DNA from: Alkalimonas delamerensis
GTDB lineage: Bacteria; Pseudomonadota; Gammaproteobacteria; Enterobacterales; Alteromonadaceae
DNA: 64,000 nucleotides
NCBI RefSeq assembly: GCF_030717955.1
Contig: NZ_JAUZVY010000007.1
Span: 62,001-126,000, forward strand
Direction: 5' to 3'
Part shown: positions 15,519 through 22,830 of the stretch, piece after piece
Layout: each line of letters begins with the position of its first letter
Position numbering within the stretch: the first letter of the stretch is position 1
The notes under the pieces: model-generated
Database searches by the model: none
What the model was told of the DNA's origin: nothing
The model's input: the letters and a program-made list of their open reading frames with translations, nothing else
Translations under genes and position numbers: made by a program

Positions 15519-16784
15519 ATGGCGAAGCAAGCAGTCTGCATCGTTGCAGGTGCGCATAGCAAGTTTGGAGCCCACTCCAGTAAAGATGTGGACGGAAAGC
15601 GTCAGGATGACTGGTCGCAGGAGTCGATGCTGGCGCACGTGGTCACACAATGCCTGCAAGATGCGGGGTTAGCTGCAGCCGAGGTTGATGGCATTTGGCT
15701 GGGGAGCTGTTCACCGGGTGCTTTTACCGGTCAGGAGCTGTTGGCTCCGGTGCTGACCAAGCTGGACAGTGGTTTTCGCTTTAAAGCCATGACCCAAGTG
15801 ACGGCGGCCTGCGCCTCAGGCAGTGCCGCCATCTTCGCGGCTGTTGATGCGCTGGCTGCCGGGCGGGTGGATACTGCACTGGTGCTAGGGGTGGAAAAAA
15901 TGACATTGCGCAGCACCGCTGAAGTCACGGGCATTCTGGCTCGTTGCTCCTATTGGCCGGAAGAAGGGGCGGCAGGCGTAAGTTTTCCGCAGCTTTTTGC
16001 CCGTCAGGCTCAGGCCTACCAGCTGGAATATGGCATCGCTGACGAGTCGTTTGCAAAGATGCTGGCGGAGGTTGCAGCGGCGAATTACGCCAAAGGCGTG
16101 CATAATCCGCTGGCTCATTTCGGGCCGGGCAGTTTCATTGACAGACTGCAACTGACCACTGCCAGTGCGCTCCTTGCGCTCAATGCGGAGGACGAAAGTC
16201 GCAATCCGATGATTGCACCACCCTTTCGTTTGCATGATTGCTCGCCGGTCAGTGATGGGGCTGTTGCCCTGCTGCTGACCCGGGGGGATCACCCGTTGGC
16301 ACAAAGGCAAAGCGTTGAACTTGCCGGGCATTGCAGTGCGGTGGATATGCTGCCACTGAGCCAGCGACAGCAGCTGCACCAGTTGGAAGGGGCCCGTTAT
16401 GCCATGGAGCAGGCTGTGAAGGCAGCTGGCATTACCCAGCAGCAGCTTGACTTGATAGAGTTGCATGACTGCTTTACCAGCAATCAGCTGCTCTGTCTGG
16501 AAGCCGCTGGCATTTGCCAACCCGGCCAAGCAGGCTTCGATTATCTGGCTGGCCGCTTTGCTGCCAATCAGGATATTGCGGTAAATCTGTCCGGTGGCCT
16601 GAAATCAAAAGGGCACCCGGTCGGGGCGAGCGGTGTTTCCATGCATTTCTTTGCGTACCGGCAGCTGCTTGGTAAGGCGATAGGGGTGGCGGCGCACAAG
16701 CTACCTGAACATGCCGCAGTGTTGAATCTGGGCGGTTCCGGTGTAGTGAACAATGCCAGCATTTTACGTCGCAGAGCGAGTTAA
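15519..16784 (+). CDS. SCP2-type thiolase family protein
   Basis: 421-residue thiolase-fold enzyme. The nucleophilic Cys is C98 in TAACASGSAAI; ELHDCFTSNQ (about 325) and GHPVGASG (about 368) are the motifs of sterol-carrier/SCP2-type and acetyl-CoA acetyltransferase-like thiolases. The second catalytic Cys region of classical degradative thiolases (CxG near the C-terminus) is replaced by NLGGSG, as in the SCP2-like branch where the HDCF cysteine takes over. It probably cleaves a branched or unusual 3-oxoacyl-CoA. AAAGGAG before the ATG fixes the start. Operon with the TonB receptor and the CoA ligase. Confidence 0.87.
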   Translation: MAKQAVCIVAGAHSKFGAHSSKDVDGKRQDDWSQESMLAHVVTQCLQDAGLAAAEVDGIWLGSCSPGAFTGQELLAPVLTKLDSGFRFKAMTQVTAACASGSAAIFAAVDALAAGRVDTALVLGVEKMTLRSTAEVTGILARCSYWPEEGAAGVSFPQLFARQAQAYQLEYGIADESFAKMLAEVAAANYAKGVHNPLAHFGPGSFIDRLQLTTASALLALNAEDESRNPMIAPPFRLHDCSPVSDGAVALLLTRGDHPLAQRQSVELAGHCSAVDMLPLSQRQQLHQLEGARYAMEQAVKAAGITQQQLDLIELHDCFTSNQLLCLEAAGICQPGQAGFDYLAGRFAANQDIAVNLSGGLKSKGHPVGASGVSMHFFAYRQLLGKAIGVAAHKLPEHAAVLNLGGSGVVNNASILRRRAS

Positions 16785-16787
16785 GCC

Positions 16788-18395
16788 ATGGTGGATCCCT
16801 TATCGTATTTTCTTCAGCATAAGCCCGGTAGCTGGACGACAGCCCAGGTGCTTGATTTCCAATATCAGCAGCAACCAGACGCCTGTGCGATTCAATTTGT
16901 TGATGGTCCGGCATTCACCTTTGACGATCTCCATCGGCAAAGCTGTTACCTCGCCAATGGCTTGGTTGCTTATGGTTTGTCGCCCGGTGACAAGGTCGCC
17001 AGCCTGTTACCAACAGGGCCCGAGCTCTGTCTGAGCTGGCTGGGGATCCAGCGTGCTGGCGGTGTCTTTGTGCCACTGAATACCGAGCTACTTGATGGCT
17101 TCTTACGGCATGCGCTTGCGCTCAGTGAAGCCAGGATACTGATTTGCGAACAGAAGCAACTGGACAAGCTGCAGCTGATCGCAGAGCAGCTGCCGAAGCT
17201 GCAACAGGTTTTTGTGGTTGGCGATTACCAGCCGCATAAAACCAGTGAGACCGTGCATCGCTTTGATGCGTTAATGAGTCAGCATCAGTCAGCAGCACTG
17301 CCTTCGCAAGACTTTCAGCAGCTGGCCTGTTTGTTATTTACCTCAGGCACAACCGGGCCCTCCAAAGCGGTGATGATGCCGCATGCGCACTGCTTTTTGT
17401 ATGGACTGGGCACGATAGAAAATTTGCAGCTGCAACAGGGCGACAGCTACTACATTTGCATGCCACTCAATCATGCCAATGGACTCTTTATGCAGCTTTA
17501 TGCCTGTTTAATCCTGGGAATTAAAGCAGTGATCCGGTCTAAGTTCAGTGCCAGCCGCTGGCTCAGTGATATTCAGCGCTATCAGGTGACTCATACCAAT
17601 TTGCTGGGCGTCATGAGCGAGTTTATTTTGCGCCAGCCAGTTCAACAGGAAGAGCAAAGCCACGCGTTAAAAGCCATTGCCGCAGCCCCGGCATCCGCAG
17701 CCATGATTGCCGCTTTTCAGCAGCGTTTTGGCGTTGCTATGTATGAGCTGTATGGTATGTCGGAAGTTAATATTCCGCTGTATACCCCAATGGATAAACC
17801 CAAAGCGGGGAGTTGTGGCAGGCCTTACAGCCGTTACTTTGAGGTGCGGATTGCTTGTCCTGCGACTGACTTGCCCTGCGAAAGCGGAGAGGTTGGCGAG
17901 ATCCAGGTCCGGCCCAAACTGGCTGCTGGCTTTATGAGTGGTTATTACGGCATGCCAGATAAAACGGTCGAGGCCTGGCGGAATTTATGGTTTCACACCG
18001 GTGATCTCGGGCGCTGCGATGAAGACGGGTACTTTTATTTTGTCGACCGACTAAAAGACTCGATTCGCCGCCGTGGGGAAAATATTTCGTCGTACGAGAT
18101 TGAGACCACGGTGCTTGCGATGGAAGGCGTCACCGAGTGTGCTGCCTATGCTGTGCCCTCGGACATTCCGGATGGGGAGGATGAAGTGATGCTGGTGGTG
18201 GTGACAGACGCAGAGATCAAGCCAGAGCAGATCCATGCATTTTGTCAGGGAAAAATCCCTGGTTACGCCATGCCACGCTTCATCCGCCTGACGCAGGCGA
18301 GTGAGCTGCCAACCACGGCTACCAACAAGATTCAAAAAAACGTGCTGCGTCAGCGTGGAGTCGATGCGTTAACCTGGGACAGTCAGCAGTTCTAA
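16788..18395 (+). CDS. Acyl-CoA ligase, AMP-forming (CaiC/FadD-like)
   Basis: 535-residue ANL-superfamily enzyme that activates a carboxylic acid to its CoA thioester using ATP. Core motifs are intact: P-loop-like LLFTSGTTGPSKAV, A5 motif ELYGMSEVN, A7 WFHTGDLGRCDEDGYFYFVD, hinge RLKDSIRRRGENIS and the C-terminal catalytic lysine in TNKIQK. The pattern is nearest to carnitine/crotonobetaine-type ligases, but the substrate is unknown. It starts 3 bp after the thiolase gene, so ligase and thiolase probably act in one pathway: activation, then carbon-carbon cleavage. It ends 14 bp from convergent hemB. Confidence 0.88.
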   Translation: MVDPLSYFLQHKPGSWTTAQVLDFQYQQQPDACAIQFVDGPAFTFDDLHRQSCYLANGLVAYGLSPGDKVASLLPTGPELCLSWLGIQRAGGVFVPLNTELLDGFLRHALALSEARILICEQKQLDKLQLIAEQLPKLQQVFVVGDYQPHKTSETVHRFDALMSQHQSAALPSQDFQQLACLLFTSGTTGPSKAVMMPHAHCFLYGLGTIENLQLQQGDSYYICMPLNHANGLFMQLYACLILGIKAVIRSKFSASRWLSDIQRYQVTHTNLLGVMSEFILRQPVQQEEQSHALKAIAAAPASAAMIAAFQQRFGVAMYELYGMSEVNIPLYTPMDKPKAGSCGRPYSRYFEVRIACPATDLPCESGEVGEIQVRPKLAAGFMSGYYGMPDKTVEAWRNLWFHTGDLGRCDEDGYFYFVDRLKDSIRRRGENISSYEIETTVLAMEGVTECAAYAVPSDIPDGEDEVMLVVVTDAEIKPEQIHAFCQGKIPGYAMPRFIRLTQASELPTTATNKIQKNVLRQRGVDALTWDSQQF

Positions 18396-18409
18396 CTGCC
18401 CCGGATCAT

Positions 18410-19420
18410 TTACGCCTTGGATTGCTGCAACCAAATCGCCACTTTTTTAGCAAAGTAAGTCAGGATGCCATCGGCACCGGCGCGTTTGAAGGCCAGCAAG
18501 GACTCCATAATCACTGGTTTCTCTGCCAGCCAGCCGTTTTGAATGGCGGCCATGTGCATGGCGTACTCGCCGCTGACCTGGTACGCGTAGGTCGGGACGC
18601 CAAATTCATCTTTGACCCGCCGCACAATGTCTAAGTAAGGCATGCCGGGTTTGACCATCACCATATCGGCGCCTTCGGTTAAATCCAGCGCCACTTCGCG
18701 CAGTGCTTCGTCGCTGTTGGCCGGATCCATTTGATAGGTCTTTTTATCGCCGCCTTTTAGGTTGGCGGCGGAGCCGACCGCATCGCGGAAAGGGCCGTAG
18801 TAGCTGGAAGCGTATTTGGCCGAGTAAGCCAGAATGCGGGTATGGACGAAGCCGGCTTCTTCCAGCGCTTCACGAATCGCCCCAATGCGGCCATCCATCA
18901 TATCGGATGGTGCTACCACATCGGCACCGGCTTCGGCATGCGACAGCGCTTGTTTTACTAACGCTGTGGTGGTGACATCATTCACCACATAGCCACTGTC
19001 ATCAATGATGCCGTCCTGGCCATGGGTGGTGAAAGGGTCCAGAGCCACATCGGTAATGACGCCAAGCTCCGGCACGGCGGCTTTGAGTGCCCGTACTGCC
19101 TGCTGCGCCAGTCCATCCGGGTTCCAGGCTTCTTCGGCCTGCAAGGATTTTTTATCGGCCGGGGTAACGGGAAAGAGAGCAATGGCAGGAATGCCGAGCG
19201 CAGCCAGTTGTTTGGCTTCTTCGACCAGCAGATCAATACTGAGTCGCTCAATACCGGGCATTGAAGCAATGGCTTCGCGCTGCTGCTCACCTTCCAGCAC
19301 AAAGACCGGGTAAATCAGGTCGTCGACTGAGAGTTTGTGCTCGGCCATCAGCCGGCGACTGAAATCGGCCTGACGCATACGGCGCATCCGGGTCCAGGGG
19401 AAATCATTCAGTGGTGGCAT
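18410..19420 (-). CDS. hemB: Delta-aminolevulinic acid dehydratase (porphobilinogen synthase)
   Basis: Condenses two 5-aminolevulinates to porphobilinogen in heme synthesis. 336 residues from the ATG at 19420, preceded by TAAGGA; the reading frame open to 19579 would add a non-homologous extension. Schiff-base lysines are K202 (AYSAKYASSYYGPF) and K257 (MVMVKPGMPYLD). The metal-site segment DVALDPFTTHGQDG (124-137) has Asp/Ala where the Escherichia coli zinc enzyme has three cysteines, placing this in the magnesium-dependent class as in Pseudomonas. The start overlaps the end of the GGDEF gene by 17 bp. Confidence 0.96.
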   Translation of the reverse strand: MPPLNDFPWTRMRRMRQADFSRRLMAEHKLSVDDLIYPVFVLEGEQQREAIASMPGIERLSIDLLVEEAKQLAALGIPAIALFPVTPADKKSLQAEEAWNPDGLAQQAVRALKAAVPELGVITDVALDPFTTHGQDGIIDDSGYVVNDVTTTALVKQALSHAEAGADVVAPSDMMDGRIGAIREALEEAGFVHTRILAYSAKYASSYYGPFRDAVGSAANLKGGDKKTYQMDPANSDEALREVALDLTEGADMVMVKPGMPYLDIVRRVKDEFGVPTYAYQVSGEYAMHMAAIQNGWLAEKPVIMESLLAFKRAGADGILTYFAKKVAIWLQQSKA

Positions 19421-20183
19421 GTTGTGGATCCTTACTGCTGTTGGGCTCTGGTCGTAAGACTGTGATGGATGGGTGGCTTTGTACCCGGTTACGACCTTGA
19501 TGCTTGGCCTGATAGAGGGCCTTATCGGCATAATGCACGTAAACTTCGATGCTGCTGTCGGCATTGGCAACGGCGGCAAAGCACCCGGCGCTCAGGGTAA
19601 TGGCCAATTGATGCTGCTGAACGGGTAGGGGCTTTTCTGCCAGCAAGTGGCGAATACGCTCTGCCACCTGACTGGCACCGTCGGTATCGGTATTGGGCAA
19701 TATCAGTGCAAATTCTTCGCCGCCATAACGACATACGATGTCGCTGGTGCGCTTTAGCTGACTTTGCAGCAGACCGGCAACCTGGCGTATCACCTGATCA
19801 CCGGCCAGATGCCCATAGTCATCGTTGACTCGTTTAAAGTGATCGATATCCAGCAGCACCAGGGCCAGCGGACGCTGCTCACGCCGGCTTCGATTGATCT
19901 CTGCCTGCATTTTACGCTCAAAATAGGCGCGGTTCTTCACACCAGAGAGGCTGTCGGTGGTGCTCTGGGTTTCAAGTTGCTGATTTTTGTCTGCCAGCTC
20001 CTGCAAGGTGATTTGCAGCTCTAAGGTTCGCTCCGACAAGGTGGCTTCCAGCTCGGATTCAAGCCAACGGATGTGCTTGCGATGCAGATAGCTGAGGCCA
20101 ATCACAGCTATCACCAGGCCTATCAGGGTTCCTACACCCAGTGCCAGCAGCACTTCGGTTTGCAGCCAGAAATCAAGGCTCAT
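19404..20183 (-). CDS. Membrane-anchored GGDEF-domain diguanylate cyclase
   Basis: 259 residues: one membrane segment at about 10-32, a coiled-coil linker (36-75) and a GGDEF domain with intact active site GGEEF at 154-158, so cyclic-di-GMP synthesis is likely. An RxxD inhibitory site (R145-D148) sits five residues before the active site, predicting product inhibition. Little periplasmic sequence, so sensing may be through the linker or membrane. The start (ATGA overlap with tatD, good GGAGAG site) indicates translational coupling to tatD; the end overlaps hemB. Confidence 0.9.
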   Translation of the reverse strand: MSLDFWLQTEVLLALGVGTLIGLVIAVIGLSYLHRKHIRWLESELEATLSERTLELQITLQELADKNQQLETQSTTDSLSGVKNRAYFERKMQAEINRSRREQRPLALVLLDIDHFKRVNDDYGHLAGDQVIRQVAGLLQSQLKRTSDIVCRYGGEEFALILPNTDTDGASQVAERIRHLLAEKPLPVQQHQLAITLSAGCFAAVANADSSIEVYVHYADKALYQAKHQGRNRVQSHPSITVLRPEPNSSKDPQHATTE

Positions 20184-20971
20184 GCCTGCTCTCCGTCGAG
20201 CCCCAGCAATTGGCAGCTGTTTTGCCAGCATTGTTGCTGCAGCTGCTCGATAGAAACGCCTTTGAGCTCGGCCAGATAGCTGGCAATGGCAGGTAAAAAG
20301 GCGGGTTCGTTGCGACGGTTCTTGGGCTTGGGGTTCAGGTTACGCGGCAACAGGTAGGGTGCATCGGTTTCCAGGCAGATGCGATCCAGTGGCAGGTAGT
20401 GAATGGCTTCAACCAGCTCGTGATGGCGGCGCTCGTCGCATAGCCAGCCAGTAATGCCGATAAAAAGACCTAAATCGAGGTAGGCGCCCAGTTGTTCTTT
20501 ACTGCCGGTAAAACAATGGGCAATACCGTGCTGGATGTTAAACTCTTGCAGCAGCGTCAATTGGGTGTCAAAGGCATCCCGCTCATGCAGGTAAACTGGC
20601 AGTTGCAGCTGTTGTGCCAGAGCCAATTGCTGTCTGAACACTGCAATTTGGCTTTGTTGCGAAGAAAAGTTGCGATTAAAATCCAGACCACATTCGCCGA
20701 TAGCCACCACCTCCGGCTCAGCGGCGAGTTGTTGCAACTGCTCGATCCAATCGGTCTGAACATGGTCGGCCTGATGCGGGTGCACACCCGCAGTAGTCAC
20801 GCAGTGGCGATGCTGCTGGCTCCAATCCAGATTTTGTCTGGCTTCTTGCAGATCAGAAGCAATCAGCAGCCAACTGTTCACTCCGGCTTGTTGTGCATTG
20901 CGCCACAGAGCCTCGCGATCCGTATCGAATTGCGAACTGAACAGGTTGACGCCCAGATCAAACCAAGCCAT
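20180..20971 (-). CDS. tatD: TatD-family metal-dependent hydrolase
   Basis: 263-residue TIM-barrel metallohydrolase; TatD in Escherichia coli is a magnesium-dependent exonuclease. Metal-binding residues lie in AIGECGLDFNRN, YLHERDAF, IAHCFTGS and LETDAPYLLP. The N-terminal HxH of TatD homologues is degenerate here (the protein starts MAWFDLGVNLF, with N where the usual motif is DIGVNL), as in TatD itself. It keeps its place after tatABC, separated only by a small exported protein, and is coupled to the following GGDEF gene by ATGA. Confidence 0.92.
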   Translation of the reverse strand: MAWFDLGVNLFSSQFDTDREALWRNAQQAGVNSWLLIASDLQEARQNLDWSQQHRHCVTTAGVHPHQADHVQTDWIEQLQQLAAEPEVVAIGECGLDFNRNFSSQQSQIAVFRQQLALAQQLQLPVYLHERDAFDTQLTLLQEFNIQHGIAHCFTGSKEQLGAYLDLGLFIGITGWLCDERRHHELVEAIHYLPLDRICLETDAPYLLPRNLNPKPKNRRNEPAFLPAIASYLAELKGVSIEQLQQQCWQNSCQLLGLDGEQA

Positions 20972-20974
20972 GGT

Positions 20975-21469
20975 TTATTCGACCCGACGTACCCGGGTGG
21001 TCCGGTTGTTGCGATCGTTGCCCATTAAAAAAGAACCCAGCGCAGCACGGCGGACATAGTGCTCTTGTCCAGGTTCAACCGGATAAAACTCGGCACTATT
21101 CTGTTGCCAGATCTGACCGTTGTCGAAATGAATAATTAACTGATCGCGCGCACTTTTTTCTACTTGAATCACTGTGGCATGGATTCGATCAAGCTGCTCC
21201 TGCTGCCGTGGTGCCGGGGCGCCAAAATCGGCTTCTGAGCGGCGGTCACTGGCCTGAGGAGCGCGGCGTTCGGCAGCTCGTTGCTGGCCTCTTGCTTGTG
21301 GTGTCAGCGAGCTGGCCAATTGATCGTAGCAGTCCAGACGCTCGGTGGCACTTTGCTGCTGCTGACATTGCAGCAAGGCTTGACGCAGGGGGGCTTCAGC
21401 TGCCAGGGCTGGAAGGCTGCAAAGCATGGCCAGACTGCTGACAACACAACAAAATCGCTTAGCGTTCAT
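20975..21469 (-). CDS. Small exported protein with a CxxxxxxxxRLDCYD motif
   Basis: 164 residues with a signal peptide (about 1-23, cleavage after ALA) and the segment LLQCQQQQSATERLDCYDQL, a two-cysteine motif seen in many uncharacterised periplasmic proteins of Proteobacteria. The C-terminal part (DRIHATVIQVEKSARDQLII...FDNGQIWQQ) looks like a small beta domain, as in VasI-like proteins. The ATG at 21469 has a GGAG site and lies 11 bp inside the tatC end; an upstream extension in frame is rejected. Function unknown. Confidence 0.75.
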   Translation of the reverse strand: MNAKRFCCVVSSLAMLCSLPALAAEAPLRQALLQCQQQQSATERLDCYDQLASSLTPQARGQQRAAERRAPQASDRRSEADFGAPAPRQQEQLDRIHATVIQVEKSARDQLIIHFDNGQIWQQNSAEFYPVEPGQEHYVRRAALGSFLMGNDRNNRTTRVRRVE

Positions 21470-22226
21470 CGTTGATCTCCTGCTCAGGCTCTGTGCTGTC
21501 CTCAGCTTTCGGTTGGTAAAAGCGCCCCAACAACAAGCCACATTCGAATAAGACCCACATCGGAATGGCCAGCAGGGTTTGGGAAATCACATCGGGAGGA
21601 GTCAGTAGCATGCCGGCGATAAAGGCGCCGACCACGATGTAGGGGCGTTTAGCAGCCAGTGCCTGAGGTGTGGTGGTGCCGGACCAGATCAGCAGCAGGA
21701 TGACTACCGGAATTTCAAAGGCGATGCCGAACGCAAAAAACAACTTCAACACAAAGTTCAGGTAGCTGCTGATATCGGTGGCGATGGTGATGCTTTCCGG
21801 AGCGTAGCTGGTAAAAAAAGCAAATACAATGGGGAAGACCACGTAGTACGCAAAGGCAATGCCGGCATAAAACAACAGGGTACTGGAGATGACCAAGGGG
21901 GCAACCAGCCGGCGCTCCCGCTGATACAGTGCTGGGGCGATAAACTGCCAGAGCTGAAACAAGATGTACGGAATGGCCAGGGCAATCGCCACCATAAAAG
22001 TCAGTTTAAAGGGTGCAAAGAAGGGCGAGGCAACGTCGGTGGCAATCATGCTGCTGCCTTCAGGCATGGTGGCTATCAGCGGCATCGCCAGCAATTCGTA
22101 CAGGTCTGCTGCAAAGTAGGCCAGGCTGGCAAATACCAGCAGCACGGCAATAATGCAGCGTAGCAGTCGGTTACGCAGCTCAACCAAATGTCCCAGCAGG
22201 CTGTCAGGTTCGGCTTGAATCGTCAT
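21459..22226 (-). CDS. tatC: Sec-independent protein translocase TatC
   Basis: Core receptor of the twin-arginine translocase, about 255 residues and six membrane helices. Conserved cytoplasmic N-terminal HLVELRNRL, periplasmic MIATDVASPFFAPFKLTFM, and QRERRLVAPL are the classical TatC signatures. The start at 22226 (MTIQAEPDS...) aligns with Escherichia coli TatC; a possible ATG at 22241 lies closer to an AGG. Overlaps tatB by 23 bp. Part of tatABC-x-tatD. Confidence 0.96.
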   Translation of the reverse strand: MTIQAEPDSLLGHLVELRNRLLRCIIAVLLVFASLAYFAADLYELLAMPLIATMPEGSSMIATDVASPFFAPFKLTFMVAIALAIPYILFQLWQFIAPALYQRERRLVAPLVISSTLLFYAGIAFAYYVVFPIVFAFFTSYAPESITIATDISSYLNFVLKLFFAFGIAFEIPVVILLLIWSGTTTPQALAAKRPYIVVGAFIAGMLLTPPDVISQTLLAIPMWVLFECGLLLGRFYQPKAEDSTEPEQEINDER

Positions 22227-22536
22227 TGCTTGGTGTCGCATCCTGTGGTGGTTTGCTGCTGCCTTTGTTGACATCCTCGGCGGCTTTTTTCAGCTCGGCC
22301 ACCGCGGCTTTTTCATCCTCGGTCAGGTTCAGGAAGTCTTTTTGCTCGGCTTGCTTGAGCTTTTGATGCAATTCGTGCACGCGCAAATTGTCGCTCAACT
22401 CGGCCTGCATCTGGTGGCCAAATTGCTTGACCGAGTTGATGGTGCGGCTGACAGAGCGAATGGCACCGGGTAAGCGCTCTGGCCCCAGCACCAGCAAGCC
22501 AACCACCGCAATGACCAACAGCTCCCAGAAGCCCAT
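22204..22536 (-). CDS. tatB: Sec-independent protein translocase TatB
   Basis: 110 residues: a short N-terminal membrane helix (residues 2-20, GFWELLVIAVVGLLVLGPERLPG), then the amphipathic helix and a charged C-terminal tail (AAVAELKKAAED). The conserved GPERLP hinge distinguishes TatB from TatA. It abuts the tatA stop directly and overlaps tatC. Confidence 0.95.
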   Translation of the reverse strand: MGFWELLVIAVVGLLVLGPERLPGAIRSVSRTINSVKQFGHQMQAELSDNLRVHELHQKLKQAEQKDFLNLTEDEKAAVAELKKAAEDVNKGSSKPPQDATPSNDDSSRT

Positions 22537-22797
22537 TTAGTGTTTTTCCCGCTCTTTTGCGTTGTCAGCACTGCTGCTGTGTTGCTCGCGCTCAGCTGGT
22601 TTTTTCAATTGCTCTGGCGTTTCTGACTCATCGGACTCTTTGCTTGTGGTTTCGTCATCTTTTACTGAGTTACGAAACCCTTTGATAGCAGAACCCAGAT
22701 CCGAGCCCAGACCGCGTAACTTTTTGGTGCCGAACAACAGCACAATGATGGCAAGTACAATCAACAATTGCCAGATACTAATTCCACCAAATCCCAT
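22537..22797 (-). CDS. tatA: Sec-independent protein translocase TatA
   Basis: 86 residues: membrane helix ISIWQLLIVLAIIVLLFG, hinge FGTKKLRGLGSDLG, amphipathic helix and an acidic/polar tail. FGTKKL is the TatA-type hinge. Forms the protein-conducting oligomer with TatBC. First gene of the tat cluster, 33 bp after ubiB. Confidence 0.95.
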   Translation of the reverse strand: MGFGGISIWQLLIVLAIIVLLFGTKKLRGLGSDLGSAIKGFRNSVKDDETTSKESDESETPEQLKKPAEREQHSSSADNAKEREKH

Positions 22798-22830
22798 CTT
22801 GCTATCCTTTTAACACAGCCTATTGTCAGG

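Noticed and set aside
19421..19579. Upstream extension of hemB
   Set aside because: Encoded by the antisense-free end of the GGDEF gene in another frame and not similar to HemB; the ATG at 19420 has a good ribosome site.
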